DNA from: Acetobacteraceae bacterium
GTDB taxonomy: Bacteria; Pseudomonadota; Alphaproteobacteria; Acetobacterales; Acetobacteraceae
Direction of reading: 5' to 3'
NCBI GenBank assembly: GCA_019689515.1
Contig: JADGHI010000323.1
Coordinates: forward strand, 1-5,020
Length of the DNA: 5,020 nucleotides
Under the pieces are notes generated by a model. That model ran no database searches. It was given only the letters and a program-made list of their open reading frames with translations, and was not told the DNA's origin. This document shows positions 1-5,020 of this stretch, one piece after another. A program made the translations under genes and the position numbers. The stretch's first letter is position 1. Each line of letters opens with the position of its first letter.

Positions 1-40
1 GGGGGGGGGGTGTTGGGGGGGGGCGGGGGGGGGGGGGGGG
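1..40. repeat. Near-homopolymeric G tract at the window edge
   Basis: Thirty-six of the first 40 bases are G. The only interruptions are T at 11, 13 and 14 and C at 24. The run stops abruptly at 41, where ordinary mixed GC-rich sequence begins. Such a tract at the end of an assembled sequence is typical of the no-signal G calls of two-colour sequencing chemistry carried into a contig end. A true G-quadruplex-forming tract is the alternative. I infer an artefact and would not treat these bases as biology without read support. Confidence 0.8.
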
Positions 41-61
41 CCGGCCCCCGACCGCATCTGG

Positions 62-75
62 CGGTCGGCCGACCG
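62..75. repeat. 14-bp perfect palindrome
   Basis: The sequence CGGTCGGCCGACCG is its own reverse complement. It lies 13 bases before a second inverted repeat (89-107) in the gene-free stretch downstream of hpnN. Without a loop it is a better candidate for a protein-binding dyad than for a terminator, but palindromes of this size are not rare in DNA this rich in GC. Function unknown. Confidence 0.5.
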
Positions 76-88
76 ATCCCGCAAGCGA

Positions 89-107
89 TGCGCGCGTTGC
101 GCGCGCA
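89..107. repeat. 8-bp stem, 3-base loop inverted repeat
   Basis: TGCGCGCG at 89-96 and CGCGCGCA at 100-107 form a perfect 8-bp stem around the loop TTG. No run of T follows on either strand, so it does not meet the usual picture of an intrinsic terminator. It could still pause transcription or stabilise a 3' end. It lies about 240 bases past the end of hpnN, rather far to be that gene's terminator. The alternating purine-pyrimidine CG run can also adopt Z-DNA. Confidence 0.5.
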
Positions 108-342
108 CACGTCTGGGGGAGATGAGCCTGCCGCCGGCACAACGTACGACGCCGCAACGGGTTGTCGCCTGGGAGGCCAGGGTTTGCCGCCGACCGGCCA
201 GGCGCCGGGCGGGTCAGCACCCCTCAGGCGATCCGCATGCCCCGCGGCGCCGCGGCGAGCACGACGGAGGGCAGCGGCCGGCGGTCGGGCGGACCACCCT
301 TCCCCGTTTTCCGTGAAACACAGACCCGGCCGGGGTTCGTCC

Positions 343-3006
343 TCAGGCCGGCAGGCCAGCACCCGGGCCTGCGGGCCGCGGCGCCGGTGGCGTCGCGAGC
401 AGCACGGGGCGAAGCAGCAGTGTGATGGCGAGCTCCCAGCCCAGGGAGACCATCAGCAGCTTGCCCATGCTCGCCGTGCCGGGATGGCTCGACAGCCAGA
501 GGGCGCCGAAGGCGGTCGCGGTCGTCAGCGCGCTGAAGACGACGGCGCGCATCAGGCTGGACTGCAGCAGGTCCGACTCCCCCGCCCGCCAGGCCAGCAC
601 GAAATAGATGCTGAACGCCACGCCGATGCCGATCAGCAGCGGCAGCGCGATGATGTTGGCGAAGTTGAGCGGCTGGCCGATGAGCACGCAGGTGCCGAGG
701 GTGAGCACGCCGCTCAGCAGGACCGGCAGCATCACCAGGGCCACGTCGTAGGCCCTGCGGAGCGCCACGAAGAGCAGCGCGGTGATCACGAACGCGGACA
801 GTGCCGCCGCCTGGAGGAAGGCGACGACGATGCTGTCGCCGGCCTCGCGGGTCATGATGGGGACGCCGGTCGCCGTGGGCGCGATCGCCTGCACCGCCTC
901 CGAGAAGCGCCGGAGCGCCGCGTCGTCATTGGCGGCGTCGCGCTGCGGGAAGACCTGCACCCGGGCGCTTCCGTCCGCCGCAACCCAGTCCGAGACCAGC
1001 TCGGGCGGCAGGCTCTCCCGCGTCACGGGACCTGCTTCCAGGAGACGGCCCGCCTGCCGGAGCATCGTCGCGAGCGGATCGAGCACCGCGCGCGCGGCCG
1101 CCGCGCGGGCCTCGGGGGACCCCGCGGCGAGACGGTCCAGCGCGGCGGCCAGGCGGCGCGCCTCGGCGGCGCTCGCCCGATTCGCCGTCGCCTCCTCTTC
1201 CTCCTCATCCGCGACGCTCCGCAGAGCCGCAGCGGTCCGGGAAAGGCTCTGCACCACCTCGCGGTCCGATGGCGGCTCCCGCACCTCCACCGGATCGAAG
1301 GTGAGCGCGAGCAGCGACGCGGCATCCCGGATGACGGCGAGCTTCTCCTCCTGGTCGCTGGGGATGAAGCTGCTGAGCGTGACCGCCCGCGACACCTCCG
1401 GCAGGGCCGCCAGGCGCCCGGCCAGCGCATCGGCCGCCGCGAGCGACGGGGCGAGCACCTCGATCGTGTTCGGCGTCCGGTCCAGGTCCGCCATCAGGTC
1501 GGCGAGCGTGGCCATCGACTCCGTCTCCGGGTTTCGGAGGTGCAGCGGATTGGAGTCGAATCGCAGCATTGGCAGCAGCGCCACGGAGGCCAGGGCGGCC
1601 GCCCCGCCGGCCGCGAGCACCCACCGGCGATGCCGGCGCAGCCGCCCGAGAACCGGCGCAAGCCGCGCGAAGCCCCCGCCACCCTCCTCAAGGCTGTCGC
1701 CCGGCGTGGGGCGGAACAGCATCAGCAGTGCCGGCAGGACGGTGAGGCTCATGGCCAGGGCGATCAGCATGCCGAGGCCCGAGATCAGGCCGAGTTCCGA
1801 CACGCCGAGATAGCTGGTCGGCAGGAAGGCGAAGAAGCCCGCGGCGATCGCCAGGGCGGCGAGGGTCAGTGGCCTGCCGAGGCTGCCGCCGGCAGCGGCC
1901 AGGGCGTCCGGCAGCCGGGGTCGCATCAGCCGCTCGGCGCTGCAGCGGACGCAGAGCTGGATGCCGAAATCCACGCCCAGCCCCACGAAAAGCGGGATGA
2001 AGGCGACCGAGATCAGGTTGAGCCGGCCCACGGCCAGCAGGCCGACGCCCGTGGTGACGACCAGGCCGAGCACCGTGGTGACCAGGATCGCCGCCAGGAC
2101 ACGCAGCGAGCGCACGGCCAGCCACAGGACCAGGAGCAGCGCAGTGACCATGGCGCCGGTGGTGAGCGCCGCGTCGTCCGCGAGCGTCGCGAACTCCTCG
2201 TCGGCCAGCGGCACGGGGCCGGTCAGGCGCAGGCGGATGCCGTGATCGGCGTCGAGGTTCAGCGCCCGCGCCGCCGCGCGGATGGCCTCGCTCGCCTCCG
2301 CGCCGGGCTTGAGCGCGCCGTAGTCCAGCACCGGCTGGACCAGGACGAAGCGCCGCGCGTCGTGGGACCGGGCGGTGGCGGCGGTGGCGGCCGGCGCATC
2401 GGCGATCAGCCGGCGCCATGAGAAGAAGGCGGGCCTGCCCTCGGCCGCGGCCTCGAAGACATCGGCGAAGGCCGCCATGGGGCGCTGGAGTTCGCGCAGG
2501 CTCACCGCGCCGGCGCCGACCCCGTCGATCGCGGCCGAAAGGCTGGTCATGACGCCGCGGAGGCTGGGATCGGCGGACAGAGTGCCGAGGAAGGGCTGGG
2601 CCGCGACGAGCTGCTCGGTGGTGGCCTGCACCTCGGGAAGCGGCATCAGCAGCAGGCCGTTGCGCTCGAAGAAGGGGCCGCCCTCCGGCTCCGTCACGCT
2701 GCGGAAGTGGCGCGTGTCCTCGCGGAGCCTGGCCGCCAGCGCGGCGGCGGCCTCGTCGGCCAGCTCCGGCGTCGCGGCGTCTATGACCACCACGGTCGAG
2801 TCGGCGAGCCGCGGGAAGGCCGCGTTGAACGCCGCCCGGTTCCGCCGCCAGTCCAGCTCCGGGGAGAGCAGCTCCGCCGTGTCCGTGGTCATGGCGAAGT
2901 TGCGTGCGGTGTGGACCAGCGCGGCCGCCCCCAGGAGGAGGGCGAGCAGCAGGACCAACCAGGGCCTGCGGCAGCTCGCCGCGACGATCCGGCCGACAAG
3001 GGACAT
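343..3006 (-). CDS. hpnN: Hopanoid transporter HpnN (RND/MMPL family)
   Basis: This is a resistance-nodulation-division permease of the inner membrane. Known HpnN proteins move hopanoids from the inner to the outer membrane. The protein shows the RND duplication. A first membrane helix (about 13-32) is followed by a periplasmic domain (33-280) and helices 2-6 (284-432). Helix 7 (461-480) is followed by a second periplasmic domain (481-724) and helices 8-12 (728-872). The early MTTDTAELLSPELDWR segment, the VGLGVDFGIQL stretch in helix 4 and the WLSSHPGTASMGKLL region near the end are typical of HpnN. The length of 887 residues suits the family. I prefer the ATG at 3006 because AGGTGA (3015-3020) lies 8 bases upstream. 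The GTG at 3018 would add four residues but has no comparable site. The stop is TGA at 343-345. There is no frameshift. The second periplasmic domain carries an acidic DEEEEE patch. Confidence 0.93.
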   Translation of the reverse strand: MSLVGRIVAASCRRPWLVLLLALLLGAAALVHTARNFAMTTDTAELLSPELDWRRNRAAFNAAFPRLADSTVVVIDAATPELADEAAAALAARLREDTRHFRSVTEPEGGPFFERNGLLLMPLPEVQATTEQLVAAQPFLGTLSADPSLRGVMTSLSAAIDGVGAGAVSLRELQRPMAAFADVFEAAAEGRPAFFSWRRLIADAPAATAATARSHDARRFVLVQPVLDYGALKPGAEASEAIRAAARALNLDADHGIRLRLTGPVPLADEEFATLADDAALTTGAMVTALLLVLWLAVRSLRVLAAILVTTVLGLVVTTGVGLLAVGRLNLISVAFIPLFVGLGVDFGIQLCVRCSAERLMRPRLPDALAAAGGSLGRPLTLAALAIAAGFFAFLPTSYLGVSELGLISGLGMLIALAMSLTVLPALLMLFRPTPGDSLEEGGGGFARLAPVLGRLRRHRRWVLAAGGAAALASVALLPMLRFDSNPLHLRNPETESMATLADLMADLDRTPNTIEVLAPSLAAADALAGRLAALPEVSRAVTLSSFIPSDQEEKLAVIRDAASLLALTFDPVEVREPPSDREVVQSLSRTAAALRSVADEEEEEATANRASAAEARRLAAALDRLAAGSPEARAAAARAVLDPLATMLRQAGRLLEAGPVTRESLPPELVSDWVAADGSARVQVFPQRDAANDDAALRRFSEAVQAIAPTATGVPIMTREAGDSIVVAFLQAAALSAFVITALLFVALRRAYDVALVMLPVLLSGVLTLGTCVLIGQPLNFANIIALPLLIGIGVAFSIYFVLAWRAGESDLLQSSLMRAVVFSALTTATAFGALWLSSHPGTASMGKLLMVSLGWELAITLLLRPVLLATPPAPRPAGPGAGLPA

Positions 3007-3014
3007 CCGGGCGG

Positions 3015-3020
3015 TCACCT
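3015..3020 (-). promoter_or_regulatory. Ribosome binding site deciding the hpnN start
   Basis: On the minus strand these bases read AGGTGA, an excellent match to the anti-Shine-Dalgarno sequence, and lie 8 bases before the ATG at 3004-3006. The upstream GTG candidate at 3016-3018 overlaps this very motif and has only a weak GGGCG-like site before it. This favours the 887-residue protein over the 891-residue version. Confidence 0.7.
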
Positions 3021-3141
3021 CGGCGCCCGGGAGACGGGAGAAACCGGCGAAAGGTCAGGAACGCAGGCGCGGCGGAACCGCATGCGCATCGTCGGCGTCC
3101 CTCCTCGTCCTGCCTGGGCCGTTGGGTGCTGGTCGGGCAAT

Positions 3142-3170
3142 TTGCGCATGGTGGCCGCTGCCGTTCTAAT
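3142..3170 (+). promoter_or_regulatory. Candidate sigma-70 promoter for the CDP-alcohol phosphatidyltransferase gene
   Basis: TTGCGC (3142-3147) and TCTAAT (3165-3170) are separated by the ideal 17 bases. The -10 element matches TATAAT at five of six positions; the -35 keeps only the TTG. This is one of the few locally AT-richer spots in the spacer. Transcription would start near 3177, leaving a leader of roughly 95 bases before the GTG start. The call rests on pattern only. Confidence 0.4.
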
Positions 3171-3260
3171 CACGTCTCTTCTTCACGCATCGAACCGCAG
3201 CAGGCCCGAGGGGCGCCGCCGCTTCCCGGCGGCCCGGAAACCGCGGCGCCGATCACGCGC

Positions 3261-3264
3261 AGGT
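3261..3264 (+). promoter_or_regulatory. Ribosome binding site supporting the GTG start at 3273
   Basis: AGGT ends 8 bases before the GTG at 3273. An in-frame TAG at 3264-3266, overlapping this site, excludes any longer protein. GTG is therefore the first possible start codon in this frame, and the Shine-Dalgarno match agrees with it. Confidence 0.6.
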
Positions 3265-3272
3265 AGCACAAG

Positions 3273-3869
3273 GTGAGCACCAATACCCTGATCCATCGAA
3301 TCGTTCGCCCCGTGGTGCGGCGCATCGCGCGCACCCGCATCACGCCCAACTACGTCACCACCCTGCGCCTGGTAACGGGTATCGCCGCCGCGGCGGCCTT
3401 CGCGGCCGGCGGGGGCTTCTGGCCGGCCGTCGGGGGCGGCGTCTTCGTCCTGGCCATGCTGCTCGACCGAGCAGACGGCGAATTGGCGCGCCAGAGCGGC
3501 CGTTCAAGCGCCTTCGGCCATCGTTACGACCTGGTCAGCGACTGCGCGTCCAACATCCTTGCCTTCATCGGGATCGGCGTCGGGGCCATGCCGAGCCTCG
3601 GCGCCCTCGGGCCCCTGCTCGGCATCCTCGCCGGGCTCGGGATCGGCGCGCTGTTCTGGCAGCTCAACGCGCTGAAGATCGTGGAACTCCGCCCCTACAG
3701 CGCATGGGGCGACCGCATCAACGCCGACCCGGACGATGCCTTGATCCTTGTCCCGGTGCTGGTCTGGTGTGGTGCCGCCGTGCCCGCCCTGATCGCCGCC
3801 GCGGTCATCACGCCGCTCGCGGCGCTGTGGATCGGCTTCGGCGCCTTGCGGGCGGCGCGCGGGATGTAG
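3273..3869 (+). CDS. CDP-alcohol phosphatidyltransferase family membrane enzyme
   Basis: Enzymes of this integral membrane family transfer a phosphoalcohol or phosphatidyl group from a CDP-linked donor to an alcohol acceptor, using a divalent metal. The full signature D-x2-D-G-x2-A-R-x8-G-x3-D-x3-D is present without a mismatch: D65, D68, G69, A72, R73, G82, D86, D90. The aspartates bind metal and the CDP group. The N-terminal PNYVTTLRLVTG segment (25-36) is also typical. Hydrophobic stretches lie near 34-50, 51-64, 91-106, 108-130 and 154-190. At 198 residues it is of normal family length and intact. The acidic DPDDALILVP segment (152-161) follows the amphipathic middle of the protein. The substrate cannot be read from the motif: phosphatidylglycerophosphate, phosphatidylinositol-type and phosphonolipid synthases all share it. 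Convergent phnW 34 bp away makes a CDP-aminoethylphosphonate donor an attractive but unproven guess. Confidence 0.88.
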   Translation: MSTNTLIHRIVRPVVRRIARTRITPNYVTTLRLVTGIAAAAAFAAGGGFWPAVGGGVFVLAMLLDRADGELARQSGRSSAFGHRYDLVSDCASNILAFIGIGVGAMPSLGALGPLLGILAGLGIGALFWQLNALKIVELRPYSAWGDRINADPDDALILVPVLVWCGAAVPALIAAAVITPLAALWIGFGALRAARGM

Positions 3870-3883
3870 GGGGGACGGATCCG

Positions 3884-3897
3884 GCCGGCTGTCCGGC
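3884..3897. terminator. Possible short bidirectional hairpin between convergent genes
   Basis: GCCGG (3884-3888) and CCGGC (3893-3897) can form a 5-bp stem around the loop CTGT. It lies inside the 34-bp gap between the phosphatidyltransferase stop at 3867-3869 and the phnW stop at 3904-3906. The position is right for a shared terminator, but the stem is short and has no T run on either side, so this is weak. Confidence 0.25.
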
Positions 3898-3903
3898 GGG
3901 CGT

Positions 3904-5004
3904 TCAGGCGCTCGCCGCCATCGTTCCGGCCACCTCCGCCACGGCTTCCAGCAGCCGCTCGAAGTCCCGGCGGTCCACGGCGCCGATGCAGCCGATGCGG
4001 AAGGTCTCGGCCTGGGTCAGCTTGCCCGGGTAGATCAGGAAGCCGCGCGCCGCGAGGGCGTCGTAGAAGGACGCGAAACGGAAGGGACGGTCCTCCGGCA
4101 CCCGGAAGGTCGCGATGATCGGGGCCTGAACCGACTCCTCCAGATAGGGCTCGAAGCCGAGCCGGCGCATGCCGGCGAGGAGGGTGCGAAGGTTCTCGCG
4201 ATAGCGCGCGAGCCGCGCCGCGGGGCCGCCCTCCGCCTCGAGCTGGCGCAGCGCCTCGACCAGAGCCGCGACGACCTGGACCGGCGGGGTGAAGCGCCAC
4301 TGGCCATCCTTCTCGAAGCCGCGCCACTGATCGTGCAGGTCGAGGCTGACGGAGGGGCTGACGCCGGCGGAACGCGCCAGGGCCTCCTGCTCGACCAGGG
4401 CGAAGCCGATCCCGGGAACCCCCTCCAGGCACTTGTTCGCGGAGGCCATGACGGCCGTCGCCGGGATGGAGCGGAGATCGATCCCGATCGCGCCGAAGCT
4501 GCTCATCGCGTCGAGCAGGAGCCGCCGCCCCGCGCCGGCAACGGCCTCCGCGACCTCGGCGAGCGGGTTCAGCAGGCCCGTCGTCGTCTCGCAATGGACG
4601 AGGGCGACATGGGTCAGGCCCGGATCGGCGCGCAGCGCCTCGGCGACGCGCCGCGCCTCGACGGGGCGATCCTCGGGCCAGCGCAGCACCTCCACCGGAC
4701 GTCCGAGGCGCCCGGCGATCGCCGCGATGCGCTCCCCATAGGCGCCGTTGGCGAGCACCAGCAGCTTGTCGGTGGGGCGGACCAGGGTGGCGACCGCCGC
4801 CTCGACGATGAAGGTGCCGGAGCCCTGCAGCGGCACGCAGACATGCGTCGCCTCGCCCTGCGCGACGGCGAGCAGGCGCGCGCGCAGCTCGGCCGTCAGC
4901 GCGATGAAGGCGGGATCGCGGGAGCCCCAGTCGCGCAGCATCGCCTGGCGCGTCGCGAGGCGGGTGGTGAGGGGGCCGGGGGTGAGCAGGATCGGGTCGG
5001 TCAT
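3904..5004 (-). CDS. phnW: 2-aminoethylphosphonate:pyruvate aminotransferase PhnW
   Basis: PhnW is a cytoplasmic PLP enzyme (fold type I, class V) that reversibly transfers the amino group between 2-aminoethylphosphonate plus pyruvate and phosphonoacetaldehyde plus alanine. The order of motifs is that of PhnW: LLTPGPLTT (6-14), CVPLQGSGTF (56-65, phosphate cradle), VHCETTTGLLNP (136-147), LLLDAMSSFGA (162-172, with D165 facing the PLP ring nitrogen), ASANKCLEGVPG (187-198, with K191 as Schiff-base lysine) and IYPGK (324-328). R336 in ETFRIGCIG is the likely carboxylate or phosphonate-binding arginine. The length of 366 residues matches the family, and all key residues are present. The ATG at 5004 fits the usual N-terminus. 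The direction (catabolism with PhnX, or biosynthesis with PepM and phosphonopyruvate decarboxylase) cannot be decided from this window. A membrane CDP-alcohol phosphatidyltransferase next door leans towards biosynthesis. The start forms ATGA, which would permit overlap with an upstream gene. Confidence 0.92.
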   Translation of the reverse strand: MTDPILLTPGPLTTRLATRQAMLRDWGSRDPAFIALTAELRARLLAVAQGEATHVCVPLQGSGTFIVEAAVATLVRPTDKLLVLANGAYGERIAAIAGRLGRPVEVLRWPEDRPVEARRVAEALRADPGLTHVALVHCETTTGLLNPLAEVAEAVAGAGRRLLLDAMSSFGAIGIDLRSIPATAVMASANKCLEGVPGIGFALVEQEALARSAGVSPSVSLDLHDQWRGFEKDGQWRFTPPVQVVAALVEALRQLEAEGGPAARLARYRENLRTLLAGMRRLGFEPYLEESVQAPIIATFRVPEDRPFRFASFYDALAARGFLIYPGKLTQAETFRIGCIGAVDRRDFERLLEAVAEVAGTMAASA

Positions 5005-5014
5005 CGCGTCGGCG

Positions 5015-5020
5015 TCCTCC
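5015..5020 (-). promoter_or_regulatory. Ribosome binding site of phnW
   Basis: On the minus strand the last six bases of the window read GGAGGA, a strong Shine-Dalgarno sequence 10 bases before the phnW ATG (5002-5004). It supports that start. The window ends here, so the promoter and any upstream operon partner cannot be seen. Confidence 0.7.

Larger units (their letters stand above)
41..342. other. Gene-free stretch downstream of hpnN
   Basis: I find no gene in these roughly 300 bases. Reading frames here are short or are extensions of frames antisense to hpnN, with no recognisable protein and no convincing ribosome binding site. Two of the three minus-strand frames are closed by stops at 214-216 and 224-226. 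The third is open only because GC-rich DNA lacks stop codons. I see no tRNA or rRNA. The stretch holds several GC palindromes (62-75, 89-107, 242-255) and the region just past the hpnN stop. I see no classical hairpin plus U-tract terminator for hpnN. Confidence 0.6.
3007..3272. promoter_or_regulatory. Divergent intergenic region between hpnN and the CDP-alcohol phosphatidyltransferase gene
   Basis: The two genes start in opposite directions from this spacer of about 266 bp, so it should hold promoters for both. I can propose one for the plus strand (3142-3170). For hpnN I see no good -35/-10 pair. The heptamer TGCGCAT occurs at 3083-3089 and 3143-3149, exactly 60 bp apart. The first copy is part of the palindrome ATGCGCAT (3082-3089). 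I recognise no riboswitch or known operator. Confidence 0.6.

Noticed and set aside
321..342. GC-rich dyad just past the hpnN stop as a terminator
   Set aside because: ACCC and GGGT around a 5-base loop give only four pairs, and no T run follows in the direction of hpnN transcription.
782..1813. Plus-strand frame of 343 codons inside hpnN
   Set aside because: Ser/Ala/Arg-rich translation without any recognisable domain, fully opposite a well-supported gene; a shadow frame.
10..2421. Very long plus-strand open frame (803 codons) antisense to hpnN
   Set aside because: It begins in the poly-G artefact and mirrors hpnN codon structure. Its translation is low-complexity Arg/Gly/Gln/His-rich with no domain. 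Such antisense frames are expected in GC-rich genes with strong third-position GC.
2375..3276. Plus-strand frames running from hpnN through the spacer into the next gene
   Set aside because: Low-complexity translations, no convincing ribosome binding site, and they overlap both hpnN and the start of the phosphatidyltransferase gene out of frame.
3695..4594. Minus-strand frame of 299 codons overlapping phnW and the end of the phosphatidyltransferase gene
   Set aside because: Arg/Gly/Pro-rich shadow of phnW in another frame; the PhnW frame keeps all catalytic motifs.
1..5020. CRISPR arrays, tRNA or rRNA genes, insertion sequences
   Set aside because: I saw no regularly spaced direct repeats, no tRNA-like T-loop or conserved rRNA stretch, and no transposase or terminal inverted repeats.

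Overview
The window is GC-rich DNA (about 70% by eye) with three complete protein-coding genes, two of them apparently starting with or carrying a possible GTG start. A full-length hopanoid transporter of the HpnN type, the very high GC and the gene content suggest an alphaproteobacterium. Acetobacteraceae or related Rhodospirillales is my best guess, but no taxonomic marker gene is present and this is inference.

Layout: positions 1-40 are almost pure G and look like a sequencing or contig-end artefact. Positions 41-342 hold no gene I can support, only GC-rich palindromes. A large hpnN gene lies on the minus strand (343-3006 by my start choice; 3018 if the upstream GTG is used). A spacer of about 266 bp separates it from a divergent plus-strand gene for a small membrane CDP-alcohol phosphatidyltransferase (3273-3869). 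Only 34 bp further on, the convergent minus-strand phnW gene (3904-5004) encodes 2-aminoethylphosphonate:pyruvate aminotransferase. Its Shine-Dalgarno sequence sits at the extreme right edge of the window. Its ATGA start would allow a 4-base overlap with an upstream gene that lies mostly outside.

How the genes might work together: HpnN moves hopanoids from the inner to the outer membrane. PhnW interconverts phosphonoacetaldehyde and 2-aminoethylphosphonate (AEP). A CDP-alcohol phosphatidyltransferase joins a CDP-activated head group to a lipid alcohol, or a CDP-lipid to a polar alcohol. Together they raise the testable idea of an envelope-lipid locus that makes an AEP-headgroup phosphonolipid beside hopanoid export. 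The deciding genes (pepM, phosphonopyruvate decarboxylase, a CTP:phosphonate cytidylyltransferase, or alternatively the catabolic phnX) are not in the window. The link is therefore a hypothesis, and nothing here is clearly a wholly new system.
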